Of a DNA stretch of 35,541 bases, positions 1 to 12,900 are shown piece by piece. The translations under genes and the position numbers were made by a program. Positions within the stretch are counted from its first letter, which is position 1. Each line of letters starts with the position of its first letter. The DNA comes from Ichthyophonus hoferi (lineage: Eukaryota; Opisthokonta; Ichthyosporea; Ichthyophonida; Ichthyophonidae), in assembly GCA_002751075.1 (NCBI GenBank), contig NAOQ01000063.1, positions 103,588 to 139,128 of the forward strand. The letters are read 5' to 3'. Below the pieces are notes generated by a model. That model saw only the letters and a list, made by a program, of their open reading frames with translations, did no database searches and had not been told where the DNA came from.

Positions 1-582
1 TTGTTTCCAGAAATAGGATCGAGTCACTAAGGAAATAATTTCAATGGATGGGCATTTTTTTATTTGAATTTATGCCATTTTTAATCAGCATCATAAAAGA
101 CTTAAATGATTATATTAATATAAATCTGATGTTTAGCGAAAAGGAAACAAGAAAAATCTCATGACTCATAATAAATAAATTCTTTCCTATACACCATTTT
201 TAGCTCGTTTCTTACTACAAAATTGGTTTTTCATTAAAACAGTTTAATTAACAAAATATTATATTGAAAAATTAGGTGATATACATGTAATTCTCTTTAA
301 CAATTATTATACAAACACCAACAAAACCATGGATACAATCCAATCCTATTATTACGTATTTGAAATTAACCGGACCCAATATAACTTTATACAAAACAAT
401 ATAACGGTCAGAAATCGGTTGAATACTAATAGTTTATTATTTTAAAACAAACGGAAAGCCATAATTTAAACATTTCCTTACTTACTCCATAAAGTATCTA
501 CCGAGAAAGTATGCATACAATTACCCCAGTTACTCTTATATCATAAAGGCAGGGAAAAGATGTTGAAAAGGTCTTACTATCC
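1..582. other. AT-rich flank and 3' side of glucokinase
   Basis: No coding region is seen. The stretch lies downstream of the minus-strand glucokinase stop codon. A minus-strand AATAAA (TTTATT on the plus strand, 433-438) lies about 145 bp past the stop and could be its polyadenylation signal. Nothing else is recognisable. Confidence 0.5.
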
Positions 583-1662
583 CTAGTTCCTGAGCGACCA
601 AAGAAGATTGAAAGCAACAAGATGAGCACCACGCTCTCCCACATCATCAACCTTCGCTACATAGACGGGGCATTTACGAATAGCAGGAGAAACACGTCCC
701 TTATCGAACATAGTATTAACAAAGTCGTCACTCTCCAAAATATACTCTAAATTCTTGGCAGCAATACCACCGGTAATGTAAAAACCGCCAGATGGGAGCC
801 ACTTAAGCATGGCATTACCACATTCGGAGGCATAGGCACGGAAGAAGATCTTAAGTGCATCACCGCACAGTTCATCAACCTTGGCATTCTGTGCAACGAC
901 ACCACCCTTGAGAGAACCAGCGGCCTCAATGGTGTCATCAACCTTGGCATCGATCTTCTCAGGGAACTTGCCGCGAAGGAATTCATAAATAGAGTAGATT
1001 CCAGGACCGCTGATAACGCGCTCTACTGATACACGGTGTTTCTGGGAAAACTTCTTACGTAGGTAGCCTAGTAGCTCATACTCGAGATCGTTACGAGGGG
1101 CAAAGTCAGTGTGGCCACCTTCACAAGGAAAGCAAACATAATCGGGCTGTGTGGGGTCTCTGGTAAGGTAGCACTCACCAAGACCAGTGCCTGCACCAAT
1201 GGTGGCAATGGGGGCACCCTCGACAGGCTCAACATCGTTGAGGAGAGCACACTCATCGTCGCTAAGGGTGAGAAGACCGTAACCCATGGCAGTGAAGTCG
1301 TTCACAAGAAGCACCCTTTTGATGCCAAGTTCCTTCTCAAGGGCCTTGCCATCAATGAACCAACCCTTATCCACATTAGTGAAGTTGACAGTGTTGTCAA
1401 GGATGGGGCCGGCACATGCGAGGCAGGCAGCCTTGGGCTTGAACTCAGCACCTAAATCCTTAGTGGCTTCGGCAATAAAGAGCTTGGTAACGTGAACGAA
1501 TCCTTCAGGATACTCCTCATTCAGATATTTGTGTTCAAACTTAAGGGTTCCAGGGGCCTTGAGGTGACGAGCAGGCTTGACGGCATCATGAGGAATCTCC
1601 CAGAGGGCAAGACGTGTGTTGGTACCACCGCAATCTCCTACAACAACAAAGTCGGTCTGCAT
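583..1662 (-). CDS. Glucokinase, bacterial type (Glk family)
   Basis: A 359-residue, intronless, intact ORF. By family it phosphorylates glucose to glucose-6-phosphate with ATP, the first step of glycolysis. The phosphate-binding motif GDCGGTNTR is at residues 9-17. N121-D122 in VNDF matches the sugar-binding Asn-Asp of E. coli Glk. GAGTGLG (156-162) is the second nucleotide loop. EGGHTDFAP (181-189) supplies the Glu and His of the sugar site, and E214 in VERVISGPGI supplies the next Glu. The length is slightly above the roughly 320 residues of bacterial Glk. This is the bacterial glucokinase fold, not the animal/fungal hexokinase family. No signal or transit peptide is visible, so a cytosolic location is inferred. 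The ATG at 1662 begins immediately before the conserved core. GC content is clearly higher than in the flanks, and the gene lacks introns although epsin in the same window has 22. An ancient bacterial origin is plausible but not proven. Confidence 0.96.
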   Translation of the reverse strand: MQTDFVVVGDCGGTNTRLALWEIPHDAVKPARHLKAPGTLKFEHKYLNEEYPEGFVHVTKLFIAEATKDLGAEFKPKAACLACAGPILDNTVNFTNVDKGWFIDGKALEKELGIKRVLLVNDFTAMGYGLLTLSDDECALLNDVEPVEGAPIATIGAGTGLGECYLTRDPTQPDYVCFPCEGGHTDFAPRNDLEYELLGYLRKKFSQKHRVSVERVISGPGIYSIYEFLRGKFPEKIDAKVDDTIEAAGSLKGGVVAQNAKVDELCGDALKIFFRAYASECGNAMLKWLPSGGFYITGGIAAKNLEYILESDDFVNTMFDKGRVSPAIRKCPVYVAKVDDVGERGAHLVAFNLLWSLRN

Positions 1663-1992
1663 TTTTAAATCCTAATTATCCTAGTAAATCTAAAATAAAA
1701 ATTGTCCGTTTTCCAGTGCCTTTTATACTCATATTCTTGCATAAAATATATGTAAATCTATCATAAATTGTGCCATTGTCTTTTCATTTTATCTTATGAA
1801 TATTTGGTATAGCAGTTTTTTTATAAAAATCATTTTATTTTTTATATTTTTTAATTTTTTAATTTAAATATGTAAATATGTTTATTAAAAAGGATTATAT
1901 ATTTATATTAATATCTTTATTTATAAATTACTCAAGATTTGAAGAAAGCAAAAGCATTGATAGTTCTACAAAATAATATGTTTATCTCCGTG

Positions 1993-2070
1993 CCAATAAT
2001 ACGGATGTGTTTTGTTGTTGACCAATAATAGTGGTTGCTTACGTATCATAATCCTGTAATAGAAGCCAAT
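1993..2070. promoter_or_regulatory. Three CCAAT boxes upstream of glucokinase
   Basis: CCAAT occurs at 1993-1997, 2022-2026 and 2066-2070, the first two inside the shared string CCAATAATA. They lie about 330-410 bp upstream of the glucokinase start. CCAAT boxes act in either orientation, so a role in glucokinase expression is possible. However, CCAAT is common throughout this window, so the assignment is weak. Confidence 0.2.
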
Positions 2071-3516
2071 AACAACATAAATGTTTGAAAATACAGTCTT
2101 TTAATTGATAAAATATCACATACTATTTTAACCATTTCTAAAACATTTTACTATCCGAAGCTGATTCGCTGATGAATTAGTTTACATTCGCCAAAATTGG
2201 CATAAGTTGATCAACTGTCCTGATGCACTTGAGCCACTAATACATCAACTATGGCTTAGTTGATCTGCTGAGTTGGTTGGAGGAGGACATCTTTCTTCTA
2301 GAATATTTTGATGGCAATTCCATATGTCTATAAGTTGCATGCAGGTTCTTGTAAGCCATATCAGAATATCAGAATATCAGAATATCTTGAATTGGTTCAG
2401 GCTGAGATTCTAGGGTTAGACCTCTATTCCAAATGACTGAATGAAATATTTAACCTAAATGAGACATATCACCAAATAATATCATCCAATAATCTTTGTA
2501 GATAATTAGATAATGATGGAGGAAGAGGTTTACCAAAGCTACAAGGAAATTAACAGCGTCGATAATAGTTTGATCAGTATGCCATTGCTCTGTTTTATGG
2601 CACGTGTCGAATGAAAAGAGGTTTTCAAATATGACCAATGTAGGTCCATCAACATTATTACTATAAGTGGAACTAAAACGAACCTGAACATTTTCACATG
2701 TGCTTTCGTTTTGGCTTTAATTTTTCCCCTTTTCTACCTTTGTATCTTTGGTGCTTGTCTTTGATTGTAGTGCTGGTACTACTAATATAAAATTAACATT
2801 AATATATCTCTTATTTTTATTTTTATTTTTGCAAATATACGCATAAAAACCTGTTAATAATTTTGTTAAGAACCCTACTGACAATAATTACCTCTAATCT
2901 AGTCGAGTCATTATAGCTTGCTTGTTCCAAATGTTTTTAAGAAAGAGGTGGCATTACAAAGCTGTATACTTCAATATTGCAATATGGTCCCAAATAAAAA
3001 AATTGCGGCATAAAAAGCAATATTCGATCTTTTAAAAAGCGTGTCACTTCCAGCCCTAAATATCATTAGGCTGTTTGTGGTCCAATCGAATTGCTATCGG
3101 ATTAGTAAGCCAATGCTTTTATACAGGCATACGCGCAAATTTTTATTGGAAACAAGTAGTAGTAAAAGTAATAATAATAGCAGTAGTAAAAGTAACAGTC
3201 AATGTAGGAGTTTTTAATTAAATCTGTTCACCTTAATTGAATTCTGCAAAAAAAAAAAATTAGATGAGACAACCAATGGACATTCATATAGAGGGGTACT
3301 GGTTGGCATTGAGGTAGGAACAGACTACTGCGCTAAATGATATTGTAAAATCCCGAATAAGATAATTAAATGTTCTCATATTTTTTATTTTTTATTTTTA
3401 ACTCTTAAATAAATGTATCTGCTATCCTTTTATATAAAGAAAAGAAATATAGAAGATAAAAAATACCGTACAAAATGCTTTAAAAATCGACTTGAAACAC
3501 CTCGATATTTTTTTTT

Positions 3517-3547
3517 GGGGGTCGGGTAGGGTGTGGGGGGTGGGGGG
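3517..3547 (+). other. Putative G-quadruplex run
   Basis: Five G-tracts of 5, 3, 3, 6 and 6 bases are separated by loops of 1-3 bases within 31 bp, preceded by a run of T. This fits the standard intramolecular G-quadruplex pattern and stands out in a spacer of very low GC content. A function is not implied. Confidence 0.6.
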
Positions 3548-3790
3548 TAGTGATCACAAGATATTCCAGTCATTGCATGTATAGAGACTAGTGTTTGGAT
3601 GATACTTTTTAATTAATCAGAAAGTTCATAATTTCTACTATAGATGTATGAATAGGCAGCTAAATATATATAAAACAAATACTTTAATAGATGTATTCCG
3701 GTCCTATTTAGGAGCCTATAGATATCTAACTGGGTGAATATTGTTATTACAGGCTCCCTAGGAGTCTATGCCTGGTAGTATGTAAATAAA

Positions 3791-4051
3791 TTACGTTTGT
3801 TTCATTGGATATAAAGTTACTTCAACCAGGAAACGGCCAAATCGTAGCTTTGTAAACATATAGTAATCATCAATACTTACGGAGTTTAAAATTTTCAATT
3901 TAATCTGAAATGGTAATGAGATTAATTTGCTATTTATTGTCGTGTACGTACGCTTTGACATTCGGATATGTTGTGTGGTGTATATAAGTAATGTAATAAT
4001 CAAAGAGTCACATAGGTAATAATCAAGGATTAGTAACTCCATTAACAGCAA
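3791..4051 (-). other. Short ORF with weak F-box-like stretch
   Basis: An 86-residue open frame on the minus strand. Around its middle it reads SLPFQIKLKILNSVSIDDYY, which has the Leu-Pro, Ile and Ile-Leu spacing of an F-box N-terminal half. There is no supporting partner domain, and composition is like the surrounding spacer. Chance resemblance is more likely than a real gene. Confidence 0.15.
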
Positions 4052-6811
4052 ATATTGAGATTATGAACAGATTGATATGAGCACAAGCATACTTTGGAAA
4101 TAATCGAATAAAATTGCGATTGTTTAGAAATTCAGTGCTTAGCCTGTCATGTGAGTCATCCAGAATTGAGCCTCTCAGATGCTGTCTTATTTCGGTAGAC
4201 CTTTCTAGAATACTTGGAGATCGAACAGCGTATTCCGGCACCGCTTTAGGTCTGAGCATTGTCTTTCTGATGGGAAAAAGCATACGAAAGGTTTGTATTC
4301 ACAATAAGTGTTTCATCCAATCCAAAATAAATTACATAATGCATGCAACAGTAAGGCAATACCATTGGTATTTTTAATTAATATGGTTAATTGTATAATA
4401 GATAATTTTACAATGAACACTTTGTTCTGATCATCTACTTAGATCGGGATGTTTGGTGTGATTGCGTTTTAGCATTTTAATCTGTTCCACTTTAGGTGGA
4501 AAATGTCTAACGAAATAATCCCGACGAAGAGGGCGCTAATTCCCTACAAAGAGGCCTAGGTCTAGGTAAATCCAGATTGCAATATTTCATCATACATAAG
4601 ATTAAAAGATTCGTAGGATGAGCAAACAGTCCAAGATAAGACCAGATAATGGTTTTCTAACCAAATGATGACACCAATAAAGCAAACCACCGCTTTATGA
4701 GAAAGGTACGGCAACACAGGATATACAGCCCACTGTATTATTATAGTATGGTAGCCGATCTACTCGAAAGTCCAAACGGCAATATAAAGTAACACCCAGT
4801 GATGGCGTGTGCAAATAAAAAAAATAATTAACCAAGTCTGGATAGACAATCAAGAGCCTTGATTGACTTGATATAGGAACCTAGTCTCCACTATTTCAGA
4901 GTAAATATTTTGAGAGCAATAAGACATAGTAGAGTGGATTAAAGCACTAACAATAAAAAACTCGCATGAAAAATACGCAATTAAAAATGCGTAAGGCTTA
5001 AGTAACCCTTAAAATAGGGGAATAATAAGTCCATGGCTTTAATTATACTGAAGTGATATACTGGAAGACACCGAAATAGCCATTATGATTAATACATATG
5101 CAGGAAGGAGAATTGCGTCCGCCTACAAAACATCCAGAATAGAATAGCGTAGCAATCATACATTCCTAGTCTAAGTGAGATTGAAATTAGATAAGCCAAT
5201 AACTTTGTTGGTTATGGGCCAGTAAGGAAGCACCGTGTGGTTAAAGAGCCATCCATTTTTCCATTTGAACCCTTTAAAGACATTCAGCAAACGCTAAACA
5301 TTGAAGTAATAACTAAATTGAAAATGATTGGATAGAAGTTTTTTGGTTAAATCTTTAAATAAATTCGTTACATGATTGGTTGGCTTAAGTAAAAATTTAC
5401 CGCAGCTGATAAGAAAATAGTACAACAATAAATACTATTGTAAACAGTCATTATAAATAGTAAATTAACACCAATTAGCAGTTAAGCGATGATATCAGAG
5501 GTAAAAATTAACCTATATCACATAAAATATGATATACATAAAAAACTAATGGAGATAAGAGAAAGAAACATGAGAATTAACATGGACTGAGATTCCATCC
5601 AATCTGCCTTGGAATTAAAACAATCGTAATTCTTTCCGTCTGTTCCTTTTTGTCTGTAAAATGAATGATCCTAATTAGTAATAATAAAGGAAAAATCCAA
5701 GAAAATAGCTTAGTCGAGGACTATTATCTACGTATTTGGTCCCCTAGATGACTGAAAATTATGGGGACTTGAAAACAACAAGTCTAAAAGATAATCGCTT
5801 TCTTGACCATCATGACTATTGTATATTGAACAAGCTGAAAACTCATTCGAAAGCAACTGCCATGGATAAATTATGTGAGAGAAGAGATCGTTTTTTTGAG
5901 ATGGCTTGTAGTCTTCAAAATATGTACATACTTAAGTTAGGTGGCATCTTTTTTTGAAAAAAATTGTTGCGGAGTGAATCCTAGGAATTCAATACTCAAT
6001 ACAACGGAACAACTGCATTTTTGCTCCATGAAATTCATTTATCGCTTTTAAAACTACACAAATACGCGTAAGTGAATTAGAACAAAAAAATTAAAAAATT
6101 CTTTTTCCCTTTAAAAGATCAATAATATAATTGAACAGGTACAATTACATTTGGCACCCAATACTGTTTATATGAAATATTTAAAGCCTTGAACAATGGA
6201 GCACAGTGACCCACAATCTAGAACGTATTAACCACTCGACATATTAGTGTTATAACGTTGAAATATTTGAATAAAGGTTTAGCAGATACTACTGTAGTTC
6301 ATGAAAAAATATCTTTTAAAACTAAGTAATATAGATGAATAATAGATAAATAATAGTAAATAATTTTAATAAGCAGTTGATCTTTCTATTCCATATTTGC
6401 AAACAAGAAATAAAAAATAATGCCAAAAGAGATCTGCAATGTCATTTGCCCTCCTCATCGAAGTATTTTCAAAACTTTTAGAGTGTAATCTTTATACAGA
6501 TAAGAAAGTTCCTAATAATTTATTCACACGTGTTCTTTTTATTTAATGAAAGCATGCTCTTTTTACAAAGATTCATTTTAATAATAACAACAATTAGTCA
6601 ATAAATTTTATGTGTGTATGTATAATTTAGTTTGCATCTTTGGAATTTAATAAAGGCGGAAGTAGAATACATGAAATTTGGGATATCAATTAAACCTATA
6701 CTCAATAGTTTATTGGTTAATATCTATATTAAAAAGTAATGATTGGTTTATGCGTTTTAAGCGGCTAGCGATTAATTTGTTACCAGCAGACTTTTTTCTA
6801 TCAACCGAAGA

Positions 6812-6842
6812 CCAATAATAAAACTAACTATATATTATATTA
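6812..6842 (+). promoter_or_regulatory. Possible epsin core promoter
   Basis: A CCAAT box (6812-6816) is followed by a TATA-rich stretch (about 6829-6842), 70-100 bp before the epsin ATG at 6912. This is a plausible arrangement, but TATA-like strings are frequent in this AT-rich DNA. Confidence 0.25.
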
Positions 6843-6911
6843 AATTTGCTGTGTATTTTCAACTGATTGTTGTATTTTTTACTAGAGATATATTGTTAGT
6901 GTCTCGCAAAG

Positions 6912-9900
6912 ATGAGAAAAGTGTAAGTGTATATGTACGTTGTTATTTTCAAAAATAAAATTGCTTTACATGTTTCATGAGAGTCCAGATAAAGTTATTA
7001 CTACTTGCTATTTTTTGTGCAGGAGTTTCATTTAAGTTGTCCTACTTTTAATTCATTCCATTTTTAGTGTGTTCTCTATTCTTTTCCTCTTCTTTTATCT
7101 TTAAAGTATACTCAGATATCCACCACAAAGCACCTATACAACCGGTATCTGTCCTATTTGTATTCCCTTACACCAAACCATTGAGAGCAGACAGACACCT
7201 ACAAAACAAGGCACGCATACGTACTCAAAACAGGCATAAAAACATGTTTGGATAATGAGATTTACTACACATTCATTAACACCATCCTTCTATATACTTT
7301 TTACTATTTTTTTGGGCTTAAACAATGTTTATGTTTTTTTATGCTTTTGTAAGTTTATCTCTAGTTTTCTTTATTATTTCTTTTGCGAAGTGAGATTGCT
7401 AATATTTATATGCAACAGGAACGATGTGTTGCATAACTATACCGATATTGAGAGAAAGGTATGCAATAATTGTATTATATATATATTGGTTTTTCTGGTA
7501 TATTATAAATTTTACTTGTCACCCAAACTTTGTTCATACACCTTGATACAATTATAACTCCCTTGTGTATATCCACACATACATATAGACATATGGTTAT
7601 AGGCATACAAGTATATACATATACATGTATACATACGTATATATTCACATATGTAGATATAGACAGATAAACATATATGCGTATGGTCTAGGAACGCAAA
7701 CATCATCCTGTTCTCTTCAAATATAAGGGGTTGTCAGCCACTTTAACCTGTTGAGTGGAAAAGAAAGATATCATGTGTGGTACATAGAAGAGGGATGATA
7801 ATAGTGATGGTGATGAGAGTGTATGATTAGTTTGTGATGCGAAAATAAGTGAAGGAAAGGGAAGAAAATGTAAGTAGGGAATAGGATGGGACAGAGGTTG
7901 AGTTGATAGTTGATTATAAAAGATAGGACTTAGTAATAAAGGTAGTACTATAGATGTAGTGGGAGTAAGGTAGGGTGATAAATATATAGGGTGCTGGTTT
8001 AGGTTGGAGTAGTGTTTATAGAAGAGATTGTATTGGGTAGTATTTATAGACGTGTGTGTTAACAATCGGACATATGATAGGTTCGCAAGGCCACCTCTGG
8101 AAAGCCATATGGTGCCACTGGGACTGTTTTAGGAGAGATTGCTGATGCTACCTATGATTCGTAATACTACCCCACTCCCTACCTTATAAGATAGGGTAGA
8201 ATAGGTTTGAATAGGATAGGATAGGATGGGATGGGATAGGATAAGGTATGATAGAATATGATAGGATAGGGTAAGATAGAATAGGATAGTATAGGATATG
8301 ATAGGATAAGGTAGAATAGGTTACTAGAATGACTATATATATGTTTAGGTTTATTCCGAATGTATATAACTTAAACATATTGACCATTATTCTCTCTCTT
8401 TATTGATTAACATCCTTTACTACTCTCTCTTTTACATTCCTCCTCATCTTCGTACCCAATCACAATGTTTATTCGGCTCCAACCATACCACTGTTTTCAT
8501 ATTTGTTTTGTGATACTGAAATTCATCTTTATTATTAAGTTTTTATTATTATTGCGGTTATTATTATTGTTGTTGCTTTTGCAATTTCTAATATTCACAT
8601 TTTTTTTTGGTTCTTGCAGAACACAATTTCACCAGATCATGAATATGATTTGGAAACGATTAAACGAGCCAGGAAAATATTGGCGCCACGTATACAAGGT
8701 ACATTCTATTAGTCTTCTTATTCTGCTAATTATATATAATTTAATACCTCTATTCTATTGGATATCACATATTTCCTTACCTGGCTTACCTTATTCTCTC
8801 ATTCTAATTGGCCCTCTCTGTTTTACCTACATCTTCTCCTTCTCTCCTTCATTTTATCTTTTCCAGAGTACCACAGCATTGGCTTTTCCTTTGTAGTTTT
8901 CTTTTCCATGTGGACCTTTTATTTATTTTGATTATTTCTTTTATTTATCATTATTTTCTGCCTGCGTCTATATCTATATATATGGACATAGTACCTTCTC
9001 TCTCAGATGACCTATTCACCTATCTCACTACATGTTATCTGTATAGCTCTATATACCTACACCTCGGACCGCATCCACTCATAACCACGTGTATTCTTGC
9101 GTACATATATTTAACAGTAGACATACATACATAAACCTATACATGCACATACATACATATCTTACACTGAATATAACCTGACCTAATCACCATTATAGCT
9201 CTATATAAATGTAACTATGCCAATGCATCACTAATTATAGTATAATGAATGTATATGTATATTGCAACTATAACTTTGTTTTTCATAAAGAGAGAGGAGA
9301 AGTAGACGGAGAAAGATAAAAAGAATGAGAAGGAATAGGAAGGGGAGAGAAGAAAAGCTAATGCTTTTAGTATGTTAGTATCTAATGCTTGGTTTTATTA
9401 TCAGGCTCTTGTTTTATTGGAATACGTCATCAAGGTGGGATCGGATCAAGTTACAGCAGCAGGTAGAGTTATGTTTTAGCATTAACATACCATTCTATAT
9501 GTATATGAATATGTGTATGCATCTGTTACACTACACTTAGCTTGTAGGGTATATTGCATTACTGTTTCTTTTATTTTACTAGCCCTGGTGCATATTATCG
9601 TTTCTCTTTCTTTCACTATTTTACTTTATATGATATGTAGTTTTTCTCTGTCTATATTTCTTTCTGTATTCGTTCTACTCTTTCTTTCAAAATAGACATA
9701 TATAAGTATATATATATATATATGTGTGTGTGTAAACATACATATGCAATAGCTAGATGTTAATGAATCAAAGCATCTTTATAGGAATATGACTGCAAAA
9801 GGCCTTCCATCATTATTTTTAATTAGTAATCAAGAGAATATAAATATTCTATAATTATGTGAAATTGATTATGATTATAGCGCTTGATAAAATCCATTGG

Positions 9901-12900
9901 CATATACATATAGCCATATTTCAATACATACTTTTAGTGTTAGTAAAGTATATTCTTGCCTAATATCTATTCATTACCCAGACCTTTTTCTGCCATTAGT
10001 TTTAAAATAGATGACATTTAAATATTAAAATTTAAATGTTTTAACACCAATGGGGGCGGGAAATACAGCCCAAGACAACATATTGGCCATTCAGACCTTA
10101 AAGGATTTTCAGCATATAGATGAGATGAACAAAGACCAGGGTCAAAATGGTGTGTATGTTGTATGTTGTGTGTGTATGTCTATGTATGTATGTATGTATA
10201 CATATACGTTGTTGTATGTGGACCAATCTTTTTATGACTGCGTATAAGGTCACGACAGGGTAGATTACCTCTGTATGGATATCTAAAACATTTTTAAATT
10301 AACGTATATTATAATAAAGTTTAATGTATGTTAGACAGGAATTGCTAAGGTGATAAAGAAATAGGTATGACGTTAAAAGGGACCAGAGTATTAGTGCATG
10401 ATTTGCACATCACATGAATGAAAGCTATTTACATTCGTATCATGTTGTGTATTTTTCTTCCTCTTATAATCAGTTAATTAGTTTTTCAGTACATTCCGAT
10501 TGCATTATGGGTTTATCACTTTTATCGGTACCAATCAAGAAGGGCCAGATATGTTCTATCCAATTAAAATATTTTATTTATTCCTTATCTGTTCTCATGC
10601 TTTTGATATTTCTTGGCTGACCTGTCATTCAGGAGGAAATCTTTAATTGGTTATGGTTTTTAAAGCTTTTTTAATTATTTTTAATTACTTTTATTTTTTT
10701 GTTTTCAGTTTAACATCTTCACTAGTGCTATCTTTATTGATATACAAATTAAAACCATTGTATATATAATCTTATCACATTTTTGTCTTTTATCTTTTAT
10801 CTTCTCTCTCTGATTGACTTTCTATAATTATTACATGGGAAGGAAACCCAATTTAATAAATAGAAAGATTCATAGCAACAGGATAAAGCTGACCAATAAA
10901 GAGATTGATATATAAATTAACTGTATATACTGGCCATTCATATTGGTAGTGCGTGAGAAATCCAAGAAGCTTGTGATCTTATTGAAGGATCCTGAACATC
11001 TAAGGGAAGAGAGAGCAGCTGCCGTACAGGCGCAGAAAAGGTAGTGCTCGCTTTATATATACTTTACCTGATCCCTTCTCCCCTACTTTTCCTCTTATTG
11101 GTTTATGACATGACTATGTATTGTATTATATAGTATTGGATATTTGTGTATGTGTCTATGCGTATATATATATACATCTATACACTAAAGACAGAAAGCA
11201 CACACCATGTACATACATACATACATACATACATACATACATACATACTTACATACATATATACATACATACATACATACATACATACATACNNNNNNNN
11301 NNNNNNNNNNNNNNNNNNNNNNNNNNNNNNNNNNNNNNNNNNNNNNNNNNNNNNNNNNNNNNNNNNNNNNNNNNNNNNNNNNNNNNNNNNNNNNNNNNNN
11401 NNNNNNNNNNNNNNNNNNNNNNNNNNNNNNNNNNNNNNNNNNNNNNNNNNNNNNNNNNNNNNNNNNNNNNNNNNNNNNNNNNNNNNNNNNNNNNNNNNNN
11501 NNNNNNNNNNNNNNNNNNNNNNNNNNNNNNNNNNNNNNNNNNNNNNNNNNNNNNNNNNNNNNNNNNNNNNNNNNNNNNNNNNNNNNNNNNNNNNNACATA
11601 CACCATCCACAACACGCATATATGCCACTTACCTCCTACTAACACAGAGATATTCTCTCTAGGTTTAGACAGGGCAATCCCTCTCGTACACCTAATAGAG
11701 GAGGCAGTGAATTTCCCCAGCGGTTAGGTGGACGGATTACGAGTGGTGGAGGTAATGCCAAGATCTTGGACAGAAGAACTCCTTCTCCTTCTGATTGGAG
11801 CAGCACTGGCGATTCCTTCAGGGTATGTATGGGTAGTATGAGTGGGCGAGATTAAAATTTAAATATAGGTATAGGTATATATAGGGGTATAGAGATTGTT
11901 ATAAATGTGTGTGGCTTGTCGTTTGCGTGTTGTGTATATATACCAATATATGTTATATATGGTTAATTAGGGCATACCGAAAGAGAGAGAGGGAGATATA
12001 TATATGGAATAGAGAGAGAGAAATAGTAGGTGGTTGGATATGATACATGCGAATTAAAGAGTATGAACGAATAGGGTAAAATAAATAAATATGTTCATTC
12101 TATAAAATAAGAAGTGGCTGGGGTTGGTTGGTTTAATCTTAACTTATAAATAAAACATAGGGACCAATCAGTGATTTAGTTATCTGGGATCGATATATTA
12201 CTCAAATATACTGACTGGCTATTGGTGAACACAGAATAATAGAAGGAGTGATAATAGAAGGCCTGAGAATAATGATGAAGAAATACAATTGGCTATTGAT
12301 AGGAGTAAACAGGATGCAGCAGAAGATGAAAGGAGGAGAAAGAATAGGTAAAGGAAAGAGAGAGGTAGAGGGTCTTGTAGTATTAAATGTGTTGGTATAT
12401 AAGGTAGTGTAGTATTTGGGATGTATTAATAAGTTATTAGTAGGTATATACATGGATATATATATACTCTATAGTTCATATGTAGGTATACATTTCATAC
12501 TTATCGAGATTTAAGAGATACCAAAACATACATATTATTATACTATTGTACTACCTATTATCATACAGACGCCCAGATATACATTTTTTCTTATCTAGGA
12601 TCCCCCTCAGAGAAGAGAATGACCCTGATCTACAGGCAGCCATTGCCCTTAGTAAGGTGGATGCTATTGGCTCGGAATCATTGGATTCATATTATACTAA
12701 ACCAGTAGGTGCCTTTCTTCATATCTTTATATAGACATACATATATGTATAGATATGTGTACGTATATTTATGTCAAAGGAACTAGATTTTTAATTATTC
12801 ATTGTATCTAATTATATATACCTATGCCTATATATTGCCTATTCTAAATAATTCCTTTCTATTGGTATTGGGCTAGAATTAGCTATTCACATGGACATAC

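Larger units (their letters stand above)
1663..6911. other. Spacer between glucokinase and epsin, no recognised gene
   Basis: About 5.2 kb of AT-rich DNA. It holds the 5' flank of glucokinase, an 8-bp tandem CAGAATAT repeat near 2360-2387, a G-rich run at 3517-3547 and a few short ORFs without recognisable homology. A minus-strand ORF at 3791-4051 has a faintly F-box-like stretch. Plus-strand ORFs at 4114-4377 and 5748-5957 resemble nothing I know. The segment 4110-4290 is more GC-rich than its neighbours and could hide an exon, but no splice frame supports one. Confidence 0.5.
6912..11040 (+). other. Epsin exons 1-7: ENTH domain
   Basis: These seven exons encode residues 1-146. Diagnostic stretches are NYTDIERKVRKATSG, EIADATYDS, MIWKRLNEPGKYWRHVYK, AIQTLKDFQHIDE and KDQGQNVREKSKKLVILLKD, all aligning without gaps to the human epsin ENTH domain. 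The basic lipid-contact residues of the KRLN...GK..RHVYK segment are kept. Exon 1 contributes only 11 coding bases (ATG AGA AAA GT) before a perfect GTAAGT donor, and an in-frame TAG at 6897-6899 limits simple extension. The amphipathic helix 0 that inserts in the membrane is therefore about six residues shorter than in human epsin 1. An unseen upstream exon joined at the AG of 6898-6899 could lengthen it. Confidence 0.88.

Noticed and set aside
1111-1495. Two ORFs opposite the glucokinase gene
   Set aside because: They are antisense shadows of a conserved gene with no homology of their own.
7703-8065. 120-residue minus-strand ORF
   Set aside because: It is antisense to epsin intron 2 and arises from a purine-rich, simple-sequence stretch; its Ser/Pro/Leu-rich reading has no domain.
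8465-9134. 143- and 108-residue plus-strand ORFs
   Set aside because: They run through epsin introns and across exon 4 in the wrong frame; hydrophobic composition follows from T-rich intron sequence.
11121-11727. Several ORFs of 116-193 residues across the N block
   Set aside because: They are artefacts of reading through unknown bases and the CATA microsatellite.
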